NCBI GenBank assembly: GCA_963717515.1
Contig: OY970338.1
Span: forward strand, 1,674,001-1,738,000
Source of the DNA: CAYXZQ01 sp963717515
GTDB taxonomy: Archaea > Nanobdellota > Nanobdellia > Woesearchaeales > DSVV01
Length of the DNA stretch: 64,000 nt
Direction: 5' to 3'
In this document: positions 24,791 through 34,373 of the stretch, piece after piece
Position numbering within the stretch: position 1 is the first letter of the stretch
Layout: each line of letters starts with the position of its first letter
Translations under genes and position numbers: made by a program
Notes under the pieces: model-generated
Database searches by the model: none
What the model was told of the DNA's origin: nothing
What the model saw: only the letters and a program-made list of their open reading frames with translations

Positions 24791-25138
24791 TCATGCATGC
24801 ACAACAGGGAGGTCTGCGTACTCCCATGCCATTATCCCTCCTTCCATGACATACACGTGCCTGAACCCGAGCTGCCTCATCAGTCCTGCTGCCGGGACAG
24901 TCCTGTTCATGGTCCTGCAATGGACAAGGTATGTCTTTCCTTTGTCAAGGCCTTCCAGCTCATGCCTGAATGTATCAGAGAAGAAATCTATGTTCAGAGC
25001 CCCCTCTATGTGGCCTCCCCGGAATTCGCCGGGAGTCCTGAAATCGAGGATGCTAAAATTACCATTTCCTTTGTTCTTGCCTATCAATTGCTCTGCTTCT
25101 TCAGGCGATATCGATTTTATCCCATCCATGTTGGGCAT
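24791..25138 (-). CDS. Single-domain rhodanese
   Basis: 115 residues with the rhodanese fold: SPEEAEQLI, ILDFRTPGEFRGGHIEGALN, and the active-site cysteine in VHCRTMNRT, followed by GGIMAWEYADLPV. Rhodaneses carry persulfide sulfur for tRNA thiolation, FeS or detoxification. The active-site loop is six residues, as in sulfurtransferases. A TATA-like AATTTATATATA on the minus strand about 15-27 bases upstream supports the ATG at 25138. Confidence 0.85.
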   Translation of the reverse strand: MPNMDGIKSISPEEAEQLIGKNKGNGNFSILDFRTPGEFRGGHIEGALNIDFFSDTFRHELEGLDKGKTYLVHCRTMNRTVPAAGLMRQLGFRHVYVMEGGIMAWEYADLPVVHA

Positions 25139-25206
25139 TGCCTTTCCAGCGAATATATATAAATTTAACCTAAAATATTTAAATAGATGTTATAATCCGG
25201 CTTGAC

Positions 25207-26262
25207 ATGAGGCTTGAGGACAGCATTTTCGAATTGATAGATTACTTAAAGCTGGTAGGATATTATGGCACATCCAAAGCACCTAGCCAAACCCTCGGAA
25301 GCATTGACCTGGATTCTGCCAAGAGGCTGTCCGGTGCCGCTTATGTAGTCCAGAAGAAAAAAGTGAATCTGCTGAAATTCGATAATCCGACCTACAGATT
25401 CACAGATTGCCAGCTTGAGCACATCCTCGAATTGAACAGGAGGGGAATTGAGCTCATTGAGTCAAACTCTTCAGGCAGCAAGCTTGATGATATAAATACT
25501 GAGCTTCTGCAGCCCTTGAAGGAATTTTACACCAGGAACGCGAGTATCGATGCTATCCTTGCAGGCAAGGCCAATGACAGAAATGGAAACAGGATAAAAT
25601 ATAATATCGACTCATATGAAAGCCTAATCAAAGCAAAAGCTATTGTCAGCCTGCAGTTGGGCCTTGATAGGAACAATAGTGACCAGGTGTTCTTGAAAAA
25701 CCAGATTTATCACCTCCAGAGGAGGGCTGCAATAACAGCATATGAGATATCAAAGAAATTGCGCTACATGGACATTCCAGGGGAATTCATCTGGCTTGCG
25801 AAGAGCTATGTTAATGGAAAAGAATTCCTTGGCAGTTTTCAAAAAAACATGAATTATCTGAACAGAAAGGAGCACAGCAGATATGCCTCTTTCCTTGCAT
25901 TCATGGCAAAGGTCACCAGCCATCTTGCTGAATATGAAGAGACAGAATATGAAGCTTTGGCTCCTGAGCTCGACCTGAATACGATGCTAGAAAAATCCTT
26001 AAATTATGACATTGAATGCGCAAAGCACATTGAAGTTTATGACATGGAGGCCGCCTTCAGGAGGCTTTTCACAGCCGCAGAAAAATCAGAGCGGCATTAT
26101 CTCCAGTATCCGGATTCTTCAAAGGAACATAATGTAAGGCAAATGTATGCCACGATTATCGAGAGATTTGAGGATGTCAAAAATGAACAGGATGAAATAC
26201 CTGCGTATTCTGAGACATTATTCACCTATCATAGGGCAGTCAGTGCATTGCACAGGTTCTGA
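25207..26262 (+). CDS. Hypothetical protein, helical
   Basis: 351 residues with no recognised domain. The sequence is rich in charged helices with regular leucines and tyrosines (RRAAITAYEISKKLRYM, FLAFMAKVTSHLAEYEE) and has no signal or membrane segment. It is divergent from the rhodanese, the 68-base gap holding A/T-rich promoter elements for both. The general character (long, soluble, helical, unique) resembles the protein at 49224-50315. Function unknown. Confidence 0.65.
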   Translation: MRLEDSIFELIDYLKLVGYYGTSKAPSQTLGSIDLDSAKRLSGAAYVVQKKKVNLLKFDNPTYRFTDCQLEHILELNRRGIELIESNSSGSKLDDINTELLQPLKEFYTRNASIDAILAGKANDRNGNRIKYNIDSYESLIKAKAIVSLQLGLDRNNSDQVFLKNQIYHLQRRAAITAYEISKKLRYMDIPGEFIWLAKSYVNGKEFLGSFQKNMNYLNRKEHSRYASFLAFMAKVTSHLAEYEETEYEALAPELDLNTMLEKSLNYDIECAKHIEVYDMEAAFRRLFTAAEKSERHYLQYPDSSKEHNVRQMYATIIERFEDVKNEQDEIPAYSETLFTYHRAVSALHRF

Positions 26263-26349
26263 GCAGAGGGATGTTCCCTGCTGTCATAAGGATGGGCTAT
26301 GATGCGCAATCGACAGTCACCTCCGGATCAATTATCCATATGATTTCAA

Positions 26350-26392
26350 GGTGGCAGGCCACCGATCCTTTTATATACAATCCTTTTATATA
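26350..26392 (+). promoter_or_regulatory. Hairpin and duplicated TATA element
   Basis: GGTGGC-AG-GCCACC at 26350-26363 is a perfect inverted repeat. Right after it ATCCTTTTATATA occurs twice, at 26365-26377 and 26380-26392, a 15-base tandem duplication of a BRE/TATA-like element. The second copy is placed for a start near 26406-26415; the first would start transcription about 15 bases earlier. Confidence 0.45.
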
Positions 26393-26405
26393 TTAAGATG
26401 TATTA

Positions 26406-26723
26406 ATGTTCCAAATGCAGGCAAATATCCTCATGATGCTGCTCATGCTCCTACCAGCCATGGTGTTCTGGATAATCCTCAAGATCATGCGCATCAGGCT
26501 ATACTTATACAAGCGCAGGAAATACCCCGAGGAGTACAGGGCATCAGGGTACCAGACCATGGGCATAGGTTTCGCAAAGGATGTGTTCAAAAATCCCCAT
26601 CCAGAGGACAGGAGATATGCAGCCATGCTCAGGAACGCAAGGGTCGTCTTTCTCATAACAATATGCATTCTTGCTATAACATTATATGCTGTATACATGT
26701 ACGTCAGCAGGAGGCTTTACTGA
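26406..26723 (+). CDS. Small two-helix membrane protein
   Basis: 105 residues with membrane helices at the two ends (ILMMLLMLLPAMVFWIILKI and VVFLITICILAITLYAVYMY) and a basic cytoplasmic middle (RRKYPEEYRASGYQTMG). The ATG at 26406 or the one three codons later could be used, given the TATA duplication just upstream. It overlaps the next gene by one base (TGATG). Function unknown. Confidence 0.6.
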   Translation: MFQMQANILMMLLMLLPAMVFWIILKIMRIRLYLYKRRKYPEEYRASGYQTMGIGFAKDVFKNPHPEDRRYAAMLRNARVVFLITICILAITLYAVYMYVSRRLY

Positions 26724-27016
26724 TGGACCATTTCAGCCAGTTCAGGGAGAGCATCACCAAGATTTTAGTGACTGGCCTTTTCAGGAGGGATGCACCTGGG
26801 TTTGACATCAAACAAATCATAGACGGCAATAATTCCTTGTTCACCCATCTTCATAAGTACGATGAGAACATCTCAGGCAGCCATGTATTCCGGGCGCTGA
26901 GAGATGGTGTTCATTATGTGAATGCGATAGACAAGCCACAAAGGCTGGTATTTCTCATGGCATTCTCGAATTTTGATGAATACAGGAAATTCCTGGATGA
27001 TAAAAAAACGATATAG
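26723..27016 (+). CDS. Hypothetical protein, 97 residues
   Basis: The ATG at 26723 forms a TGATG junction with the previous stop, so the two are probably translated together. The product (MDHFSQFRESITKILVTG..., ending KFLDDKKTI) is soluble and mixed in composition, with no motif I recognise. A longer frame in the same phase reaches back through the upstream gene and is a shadow. It converges with the large secreted protein at 27034. Confidence 0.55.
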   Translation: MDHFSQFRESITKILVTGLFRRDAPGFDIKQIIDGNNSLFTHLHKYDENISGSHVFRALRDGVHYVNAIDKPQRLVFLMAFSNFDEYRKFLDDKKTI

Positions 27017-27033
27017 AGGATAATCGTGCAGGC

Positions 27034-29646
27034 CTAGCAGCCAGACTTCCACTTGCCAATAGCGTCTATCAGGCTTCCGATTGGAACGCTTCCAGATTTC
27101 CATCGGGAGATGGAGCTGATAAGTTCAGATATCGTGATTACACCGTCATTATCTGCGTCTGCTGAGCTATTGCACATGCTTCCAGTTGGTCCTGGGGTGA
27201 CAAGCTGAGAAGAGAAGATCGCATCACCCCAGCCGTCAGGGCTGTTGAACCCGCCTCCGTCAGTGTTTGACCATGCTGTCTGGATTACTCCGGCATCTGT
27301 CTTATCGTCCATTGACAAGTCAAAACCCCACACAGCATCATCCGAGGGTGCTGCAAAGTTTGTCCAGGGAATCATCGCCTCAATCACATACCCTGAATCT
27401 GCATCTGCATTATTGTTTACTGTTCCTGTCACTATGACAGCCGATCCCATCCCTGAATCCCAGCCCATGCCTGATGCTTGGCTGTCTGAGTGGATGTTGT
27501 TTATGTTCACGTAAAATTTATAGTCGTCTGACTGCAGGGATGCCCCGCCGTTGTTCAGGGTGTCAACAAACAGCTCAATAGAATCGTCTGAATATAAGCT
27601 GCTGTCTTCCTGGTGGGACAAGTCTGCATTGAGCCTTGTATCAGCCACCTCTGCAGCAACATATAATGCCCTGCTGTCCCATAAAAATCTGAAGGTCCCT
27701 CTTGTTTTGTCCGGGTTTGTAATTGTTATTGAGTTTGCGTTTGTGAATTCGTTTATATTCCCGTCGATGACAGGTGGTGCCTGCGTTTTCAGTATCGTGT
27801 AAGTTTCTGTCGTGTGCTGCGGGATGCATGCACCTGCGTTCCATGCAAAACCTGAATTGCAGCGGAACTGGCATTTTGCTGCTGTGTCATCTGCTGAATA
27901 TGTCCATGGAGTATCTATTGCCAGGCCGGTGCTTTCCTCAGGGCCGTATGCCTCTGCATCAGATGGGATTGAACCAGTGCAGGTGTATGTTTGTGCTGCT
28001 CCGCCTGTATAGGCATAAGCTCCCCTTTCCCAGTCTCCGTAATTATTTTGGTCTGCAACCCTGATTGTTTGAGGCGACGGGAATCGTGTCCAGTCCGTCG
28101 ACGGGTCCAGTGCATCGCTTGTGCAGATATTATAATCCTGTCCCTGGATGAAAACATCGAAGCATTGGCCTAAATCTGCTCCGTCGTCGATATTGCTTCC
28201 ATCAAGCCTGTAGTCGTCATCCACAGTACCATAGGTATTGTCAGCCCCATCAGGATCCTTGAATCCATAATCCGCAACAGCACCTGAAGGTACATCGTCT
28301 TCGAAACCATATGTGTCCTGCATATAAGCCAGGGTCCTGGAAGCCCCGTCATAATAGACAGGAGTGGCAGATGAAGAATGGTAATATGTATCATGCTCTA
28401 AAGCTGATGGGATGACTGATGAATATACCTGATAGTATCTAGACCCTTCTCCTCCTGGCCGGTTGTTCCATAATACATTATTCTGAACATTGATATCATT
28501 TCCGGAAGAAAGGATTATCCCTCCCCGGGTTTTATCAGTCTCTCCGAGCACCCCGTTTCTTGCAATTATATTGTTGTAGATAAAGATATTTGCCGGTGTA
28601 AAGCCGCCGCCAGTGTCCCAGTAGCTGCTGACTATGCCATCACGCCCCTGATCCGTAATGATATTAGACCAGATATATATCCCATCTGAACTTGGTCCAA
28701 CCAATATACCATACCATTGGTTGTGGTATATGTAATTTCCATAGATGTATAAATTTGAATTTTTATGCCCTTTATTATTGAGTGACTGGATCCCCTTCCC
28801 CGCATGTTCTGCCCCATTTGCCTTTGCGTTTCCAAGATTATCATGGATCTTGTTGAACCTTATGATTATATCTGAATTATCATCATCTTCCTTTGGGACA
28901 ATCCCATCCTGATTAGGGGCACCATAGATATCATTGTATTGAAGTATCGCTCGTTTTGTGGAATGGATCTCGATGATGTTTGCGGATATGCAACCTGACG
29001 GGAAGTTCTCTTCATCATGTCCTGCCACATTGCCCTGAAAAACGAAATCATCGAGAGCGGCCAGGTCAATCCCCTGTGTGGCGTCGGTTCCATCCTGGCC
29101 GAAATTTGTGAATTTGTTGTCTTCTACTGTTCCATAATTTCCCTGGCGGAAGTAGAACATGGTCCCTTTAGTCTGATAGACATAATTGCGTCTGATGGTG
29201 ATATGGTCAATGCTGCCCGAATCAGTCGAGGACTGATATAAAGGATATATCTCGAGGCATGATGATGTGTCCTCGTCTTTAGTCATCCTGAAATCCTGGA
29301 TTGTGATATAATCCGGTCCATGGGCTCTGTTGCCCACGCGCATGCCTTGTTTCAATAATGCTGAAGATGTACATACTGCATCTATCGGGTAGCAGTCACC
29401 GTCCTGATAGCCATCCAGGACGACCGGATGGCCCAAGGTCCCATGGATGCCTTCTATGTCTATCCTGGTGGTGAAAGTCCCTGAAAAATAAAAGATATCG
29501 CCGGAGTAATCTCCAGTCAGGGCATTGAACTGGGAAGCGCTGTAATCTGCTCCCGCCCCTGTCTGTGTCACGTGGAATTCCTCTGCAGATGCGAAACCTG
29601 CAAGAAGCATGGCAATCGAAACAGACAAAACAATGATAAATCTCAT
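27034..29646 (-). CDS. Secreted beta-helix protein with CBM9-like and dockerin-like ends
   Basis: 870 residues. Residues 1-21 are a signal peptide (IVLSVSIAMLLAGFASAEE). About 85-450 is a right-handed parallel beta-helix, with N-rich turns such as NNIIARNGVLG, DINVQNNVLWNN and NLYIYGNYIYHNQW, the fold of polysaccharide lyases and adhesins. About 560-615 is a small cysteine module (YTCTGSIP, CRFCN-like QFRCNSGFAWNAGAC). About 625-815 resembles a family 9 carbohydrate-binding domain (PPVIDGNINE, LYVAAEVADT, SIELFVDTLNNG). The last 45 residues hold a dockerin/EF-hand-like calcium loop DADNDGVITISEL and the repeat ISRWKSG / IGKWKSG. Probably a polysaccharide-binding or degrading surface protein. 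Confidence 0.8.
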   Translation of the reverse strand: MRFIIVLSVSIAMLLAGFASAEEFHVTQTGAGADYSASQFNALTGDYSGDIFYFSGTFTTRIDIEGIHGTLGHPVVLDGYQDGDCYPIDAVCTSSALLKQGMRVGNRAHGPDYITIQDFRMTKDEDTSSCLEIYPLYQSSTDSGSIDHITIRRNYVYQTKGTMFYFRQGNYGTVEDNKFTNFGQDGTDATQGIDLAALDDFVFQGNVAGHDEENFPSGCISANIIEIHSTKRAILQYNDIYGAPNQDGIVPKEDDDNSDIIIRFNKIHDNLGNAKANGAEHAGKGIQSLNNKGHKNSNLYIYGNYIYHNQWYGILVGPSSDGIYIWSNIITDQGRDGIVSSYWDTGGGFTPANIFIYNNIIARNGVLGETDKTRGGIILSSGNDINVQNNVLWNNRPGGEGSRYYQVYSSVIPSALEHDTYYHSSSATPVYYDGASRTLAYMQDTYGFEDDVPSGAVADYGFKDPDGADNTYGTVDDDYRLDGSNIDDGADLGQCFDVFIQGQDYNICTSDALDPSTDWTRFPSPQTIRVADQNNYGDWERGAYAYTGGAAQTYTCTGSIPSDAEAYGPEESTGLAIDTPWTYSADDTAAKCQFRCNSGFAWNAGACIPQHTTETYTILKTQAPPVIDGNINEFTNANSITITNPDKTRGTFRFLWDSRALYVAAEVADTRLNADLSHQEDSSLYSDDSIELFVDTLNNGGASLQSDDYKFYVNINNIHSDSQASGMGWDSGMGSAVIVTGTVNNNADADSGYVIEAMIPWTNFAAPSDDAVWGFDLSMDDKTDAGVIQTAWSNTDGGGFNSPDGWGDAIFSSQLVTPGPTGSMCNSSADADNDGVITISELISSISRWKSGSVPIGSLIDAIGKWKSGC

Positions 29647-29693
29647 ATTGCTGACATCATAATGTTATCGAAATAAAAAGTTTTCCATGAACC

Positions 29694-29957
29694 CTATGTC
29701 TTCAGGTGGCCATGGTAATGATAATGCCCCTTGCCTCTGTTGTGGCTGCTCTTCGCAACGATAAGAAGCATCACAGCCATGGTGTAGAATGCTATTGTCA
29801 GCCAGGGGTCTGCATCCTCGAGATGGTACCTTATGCCCTGCACAAGGAAGAATATGAAAAGCACGAGGCTCACGACCATCATTATGTAATAGAGGTTTGC
29901 ATGGCTGAACCTGTGCCTTATCTCCTTTTCGGTTATCTCCTGTCCTTTTTTTGCCAT
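29694..29957 (-). CDS. Small two-helix membrane protein
   Basis: 87 residues with two membrane helices (YYIMMVVSLVLFIFFLVQGI and LTIAFYTMAVMLLIVAK) and a histidine-rich end (HYHYHGHLKT) that could bind metal. AAGGTGA four bases before the ATG at 29957 serves as ribosome-binding site and overlaps the stop of the upstream gene, so both are in one operon. Confidence 0.65.
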   Translation of the reverse strand: MAKKGQEITEKEIRHRFSHANLYYIMMVVSLVLFIFFLVQGIRYHLEDADPWLTIAFYTMAVMLLIVAKSSHNRGKGHYHYHGHLKT

Positions 29958-29959
29958 TT

Positions 29960-30565
29960 TCACCTTGTCACATAGATCAGGATGAAGAATGCAACACCGA
30001 TGACGACGAATGCACCGATGCCGATCAGGCCTGTCCTTGCTAGCCTGTTCGCCACGACCTCGCCAATCTCGTTTATCTTGAAGTTGACATTCTCGAGCAC
30101 CCTCTTCTGGAAATACATAATGTTGTCGTTTATCGTGCCTGCGTTCTGGTTGAAATCGCGCAGGGCCTTTGCCAGCGCACCCATGCTCTGCTTGTCAGCA
30201 GCATCGAACATCTCGATGACGCTGCTGAGGCGTTTGACGACAGTATCCAGCTCCATCTTCTGCCTGGGGAATGCTGCATTTATCTCAGACATCTTCTGAA
30301 GAGTCGTCTTGATGTAGTCAAGCTCCTGGTTCAGTAGCTCCCTGAGCTGGTTGTCATTGTTGTCGACCTTCTGGTTGAGCCTCCTGAAATTGTCAAGCAT
30401 CTCCTGGTATTGCTGAGGAGAGATCCCTCCGAACCCCTCGCCTGTCGCAGCTGCAAGATTCGGATCCCTGACAAGCATCTGGTTGATGACCTCAAGATTG
30501 GTGGCAAGTATCTTAATCTGCTCCTCCATCTTGCTGTTGTCCTTATTGTCCCCAAGAATGCTCAT
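29960..30565 (-). CDS. Tail-anchored coiled-coil protein
   Basis: 201 residues. Residues 10-165 are helical heptad-like sequence (QIKILATNLEVINQMLV, FRRLNQKVDNNDNQLRELL, LDTVVKRLSSVIEMF) and the C-terminus is a membrane helix (TGLIGIGAFVVIGVAFFILI). It sits divergently next to the secretion ATPase gene, 60 bases away. GAGGTGGG lies about five bases before the ATG. A role with the neighbouring secretion apparatus is possible but unproven. Confidence 0.65.
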   Translation of the reverse strand: MSILGDNKDNSKMEEQIKILATNLEVINQMLVRDPNLAAATGEGFGGISPQQYQEMLDNFRRLNQKVDNNDNQLRELLNQELDYIKTTLQKMSEINAAFPRQKMELDTVVKRLSSVIEMFDAADKQSMGALAKALRDFNQNAGTINDNIMYFQKRVLENVNFKINEIGEVVANRLARTGLIGIGAFVVIGVAFFILIYVTR

Positions 30566-30596
30566 CTAGCCCACCTCTATATGCTCAGGGACGACG

Positions 30597-30606
30597 TATA
30601 TAAAAA
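30597..30606 (+). promoter_or_regulatory. TATA box of the secretion ATPase operon
   Basis: TATATAAAAA lies 20-29 bases before the ATG at 30626, fitting a leaderless transcript for the first gene of the surface-apparatus cluster and fixing its start codon, since the same frame is open further upstream. Confidence 0.6.
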
Positions 30607-30625
30607 CATTTCTTATTATTTGATA

Positions 30626-32398
30626 ATGACTACAAAGGTTTTTAAAGTCATCTTTCAAGAATCAGAATGTGGTACGGGGAATATGATTACAACTGAAAAC
30701 ACAGTGGTCCAGGTCGACTGCGAGGACTGCAAGCTGTCTCTTAGCTCTGTGTTCATGTCAGAGGAATGCAAGAAATGCATCAAGGGTAAGGAATATGACA
30801 GGCTCATGCTCAAGTCAAGGCTCTTCACAAAGGAGTATGACAAGCACAACAAGCTCCTGAGCGTCATTCCGTTCTTCATCGATGTGAGGCTAGGGGTGGT
30901 GACTGAAAAGATAAAGGTCGTCTCCAGCTACACCATCGAGCGCACCGGGGCAAAGGTCTACATCCTTCAGAGGCTGGAGAATGTCGGATACATTTACTAC
31001 ATCAAGATCCCCGAGGTCAATGTCACATTCGGCCAGCTCTTCAATTTCTTCGATGAGGTGGAGGAATTCAAGAAGACAGGCGAGACCACGAATGAATATA
31101 TTAAGAGATGGTATCTGGAATACGGGATACTCGAGCATCTGCTTTTCGACGACAAGGTGCTTGAGATCAATCTCAACCCGCCGGGATACAAGACAGCGGT
31201 AAGGATTGTCCACGCTGAATTTGACGAATGCATATCAAACATCTATCCGACAGACGACCTGCTGAATTACCTGGCAACAAGGCTCAAGATATCGACAGGC
31301 AGACCTCTAAACAAGGCCCAGCCCCAGCTTGACGGCGAGATAGTGATTGAGCATGAGAAAGGCAGGGTAGCAGCGATAATCGACCCTTTCAGCATATTCG
31401 GCACAGGATACTCCATCAGGAAGCACAGGGACAGGCCGTGGACACTCCCTCTTTTCATGTCAGTTAAAGCAGTCAATCCCTGGTTCTGCGGCCTCATGTC
31501 GCTTGCGATAATGCACGGCAGGACATTTCTCTGCGCAGGACCGAGAGGCTCGGGAAAGACGGCTCTTCTCGGAAGCCTACTCCTTGAGATCCTTCCCAAG
31601 TACAGGATACTCACAATAGAAGACACCCAGGAACTGCCCATAGAATCCTATAAGAGGTTAGGCTATGACATACTTCCCTTAAAAGTGAGGAGCGCGCTTC
31701 TTGAGCATGGCATGGAGATGCCGTTCGACACAGGCCTGCGTACATCTCTGAGGCTTGGCGACTCGTGCCTGATAATCGGGGAGATAAGGAGCAAGGAAGC
31801 AAAGGTCCTCTATGAGGCCATGAGGGTGGGAGCGATGTCAAACTGCGTGGGCGGAACCATACACGGCGATTCACCTTATGGTGTCTTTGACAGGGTGGTG
31901 AACGACCTCGGCGTGCCCAAGGGCTCTTTCAAGGTGACTGACCTCATAATCATAGTAAACCAGATAAAGTCTCCAACCGGCCTCAAGAGAGTGAGGAGGG
32001 TGCTGAGCGTTACTGAAGTCACCAAGCACTGGCAGGATGAGCCCGAATTCCAGGAGCTGCTCGTATATGACCCGAAGAACGACTGCCTGGAGCCTACTGA
32101 TATGCTCCTCAAGGGCAAGTCCCTTGTGCTGAATGAGATCCTTAAGAGGTCGAAGGGTTATAAGAATTATGCAGCAGTGCTCCAGGACCTGGAGCTGAGG
32201 GCCTGGGCAAAGAAAAGGCACCTTGAGCTTGCGCCGACAAAAGCCCATCTCGAGGCGGAATTCCTGTCAGCTGCCAATATCATATTTGCAAATCTCTTTG
32301 AATTTTACAAGCCGCTGGACGGTGCATCAAAAGAGAAGAAATTCAAGGAAGAATTCGAGAAATATCTCAGGCAGAATTTTTATACCAGGAAAAAGTAG
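30626..32398 (+). CDS. Type II/IV secretion (TadA/FlaI-like) ATPase
   Basis: 590 residues. The N-terminus carries a probable zinc site with two CxxC pairs at residues 32-35 and 48-51 (CEDC, CKKC). The central region is the usual N-domain (YLEYGILEHLLFDDKVLEIN). The ATPase domain has Walker A AGPRGSGKTALL at about residue 303, the Asp box ILTIEDTQELP, Walker B CLIIGEIRSKEA and the His box GGTIHGDSP. Such hexameric ATPases drive pilus or archaellum assembly. The frame is open back to 30410, but the TATA box at 30597 and the position of the ATG favour 30626. The next gene encodes its membrane platform. Confidence 0.9.
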   Translation: MTTKVFKVIFQESECGTGNMITTENTVVQVDCEDCKLSLSSVFMSEECKKCIKGKEYDRLMLKSRLFTKEYDKHNKLLSVIPFFIDVRLGVVTEKIKVVSSYTIERTGAKVYILQRLENVGYIYYIKIPEVNVTFGQLFNFFDEVEEFKKTGETTNEYIKRWYLEYGILEHLLFDDKVLEINLNPPGYKTAVRIVHAEFDECISNIYPTDDLLNYLATRLKISTGRPLNKAQPQLDGEIVIEHEKGRVAAIIDPFSIFGTGYSIRKHRDRPWTLPLFMSVKAVNPWFCGLMSLAIMHGRTFLCAGPRGSGKTALLGSLLLEILPKYRILTIEDTQELPIESYKRLGYDILPLKVRSALLEHGMEMPFDTGLRTSLRLGDSCLIIGEIRSKEAKVLYEAMRVGAMSNCVGGTIHGDSPYGVFDRVVNDLGVPKGSFKVTDLIIIVNQIKSPTGLKRVRRVLSVTEVTKHWQDEPEFQELLVYDPKNDCLEPTDMLLKGKSLVLNEILKRSKGYKNYAAVLQDLELRAWAKKRHLELAPTKAHLEAEFLSAANIIFANLFEFYKPLDGASKEKKFKEEFEKYLRQNFYTRKK

Positions 32399-32406
32399 TG
32401 GGGTAA

Positions 32407-34299
32407 ATGGATTTACTTAAGATCTATGGGCTCGGAGAGAGGTCTCCATTAAAATTTTCAATCCCTGATGTAGACAAGAAGCTAAAGTTCGTCGAGTTCC
32501 CATACTCAAGCAGCGGAGTAGTCGGCGTGACCCTTGGCATATTCTCAGTCTTCTCCCTGCTTACCCTCCTGTCTATCAGCATGAAGGCCTCTGAATCTTT
32601 CAGCAATGTCGCTGATTTTCTGTTCTATTTCTTCGCATTCGCAGGGATCATCCTCACGCTTGCAGCATATATGTACCCTGTGAACATATTCTACACACAG
32701 AGGATGATAAGCTATAGAGAAGAGATGCTCAAGGCCATAATGCGGCTGTCGACCTATATCACCATGAACATGAGCATGGAATACGGGATAATCAACACGA
32801 CAGAGCACCTGTGGGGCACACTTAGGACCCAGTTCAGGGACATTGTCAGGCAGCTGAGGCTCAGGGTCAAGAACACCCTTGGAGAGGTATTTGAACAGTA
32901 CACGCCGATATGGAACGAGGCGAACCCTGATTTTGTCAAGGCGCTCAGGCTCGTCGAGACAGCTGCGATGTCGGATGATGATGACAGGAGGAAGATCCTC
33001 GACGAGGTCCAGGAGACGCTCATCATAAGCTACCAGACAACAGGCAAGAGATTTGCAGAGGAGCTTGCCTCAAATGCAAAGACACTTGTAGCTGTGGGTG
33101 TGCTTTTCCCGATAATATCTCTGATGCTCCTTCCTCTGGTATCAGTATTCATGCCTGAATTCCTCAAGACACCCCTCATAGTCTTTGTATATGATGTCCT
33201 GTTTCCGGGATTCCTCCTACTCATGGCCCTGAATTTCTCAGCTAAGAGGATACAGGTCGACACCATAAGGCTCAATGATTCGCCGATGTATCAAAAGCCC
33301 CCTGTCTGGATTCTCGCAATCGGCGCACTGATAGTGGTAAGCTGCGCTATACCCACCATTGTCCACCTGACCTTCATAGACATGAGCTCCCAGAGCTTTG
33401 CGTCAAGGGAATATACTTTTGGAGGGATTCTTACCTGCTGGCTTCTCGGAGCAGGAATATCGATAGCCATCTACCTGCTTTGCTATATATACGTCAGACG
33501 GTATGACACCCTCTGGCATGAGGTTGACGAAACAGAACGGGACATGCCTCATCTCCTCCAGACATTCTCGACATACCTTACCCTCAACAAATCTGTCGAG
33601 AGCATCATACCTGAGATAATCGATGATTACAAGACCCACGGATTCTCAAGCCACCCTGTCGTGAAATTCTTCTCAAAGCTCATGCACAACCTCAAGGTCA
33701 GCAAGAAATCCATAGCCGATCTCACAGAGAACTATCTTCCCAAGATCTGCCCGTCGAAGAAGGTCAGCGGTATCCTTGCCCAGATAATATCATTCACGGA
33801 TGTCTCTACTGACAGCGCTGCAAAGGCTGCAAAGATGGTGAGGAAGCAGACTATCGCCATATACCAGCTGGATGATTATATAAGGACTATGCTCAGCGAG
33901 ACAGTGTCTCTCATCAACATCACCACTTCGATGCTTGCACCCATGCTCTGTGCTGCTGCCATACTCATGTCGATGGCGATAGTCAAGTCACTGGTTTATA
34001 TCGGCCAGGTGCTCTCAAGCCTATCCATGAGCCAGGCTATAGAGCTTTCACTTGTCCAGATCGAGCTCATCATCCCTCCAACAGTCGTCGAGGTGATCGT
34101 GTCAATATATCTCATAGAGATGATTCTTGTCCTCTCATACTTCTCATCAAACATAAAGGTGGGAAGCGACCAGTTCCAGCTGATTAAGGCAGTTTCAGTC
34201 AATGTCCTGATAGGATTCCTGATATTCTCCATCATCCTTCTCGGTGGATACTACGGGCTTGAGAAATACATATTCCAGCAGTTCTTTGCAATAGGGTGA
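32407..34299 (+). CDS. TadC/FlaJ-like secretion membrane platform protein
   Basis: 630 residues with two type II secretion F-type cytoplasmic helical domains (around residues 100-215 and 375-490; MNMSMEYGIINTTEHLWG and LTLNKSVESIIPEIIDDY are corresponding parts) and clusters of membrane helices before, between and after them. This is the archaeal FlaJ/PilC arrangement, the polytopic platform on which the ATPase acts. It starts eight bases after the ATPase stop. Confidence 0.88.
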   Translation: MDLLKIYGLGERSPLKFSIPDVDKKLKFVEFPYSSSGVVGVTLGIFSVFSLLTLLSISMKASESFSNVADFLFYFFAFAGIILTLAAYMYPVNIFYTQRMISYREEMLKAIMRLSTYITMNMSMEYGIINTTEHLWGTLRTQFRDIVRQLRLRVKNTLGEVFEQYTPIWNEANPDFVKALRLVETAAMSDDDDRRKILDEVQETLIISYQTTGKRFAEELASNAKTLVAVGVLFPIISLMLLPLVSVFMPEFLKTPLIVFVYDVLFPGFLLLMALNFSAKRIQVDTIRLNDSPMYQKPPVWILAIGALIVVSCAIPTIVHLTFIDMSSQSFASREYTFGGILTCWLLGAGISIAIYLLCYIYVRRYDTLWHEVDETERDMPHLLQTFSTYLTLNKSVESIIPEIIDDYKTHGFSSHPVVKFFSKLMHNLKVSKKSIADLTENYLPKICPSKKVSGILAQIISFTDVSTDSAAKAAKMVRKQTIAIYQLDDYIRTMLSETVSLINITTSMLAPMLCAAAILMSMAIVKSLVYIGQVLSSLSMSQAIELSLVQIELIIPPTVVEVIVSIYLIEMILVLSYFSSNIKVGSDQFQLIKAVSVNVLIGFLIFSIILLGGYYGLEKYIFQQFFAIG

Positions 34300-34373
34300 C
34301 ATGTTTGATGCACCTGCATATGATGGGCTGAAAACAGAAATTATTTAAATGCGCTTTTCCTGGATTGGAGGCA

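Noticed and set aside
24791..25138. Missing half of a split selenouridine synthase
   Set aside because: The rhodanese is a separate single-domain protein; mnmH already contains its own rhodanese domain with the catalytic Cys.
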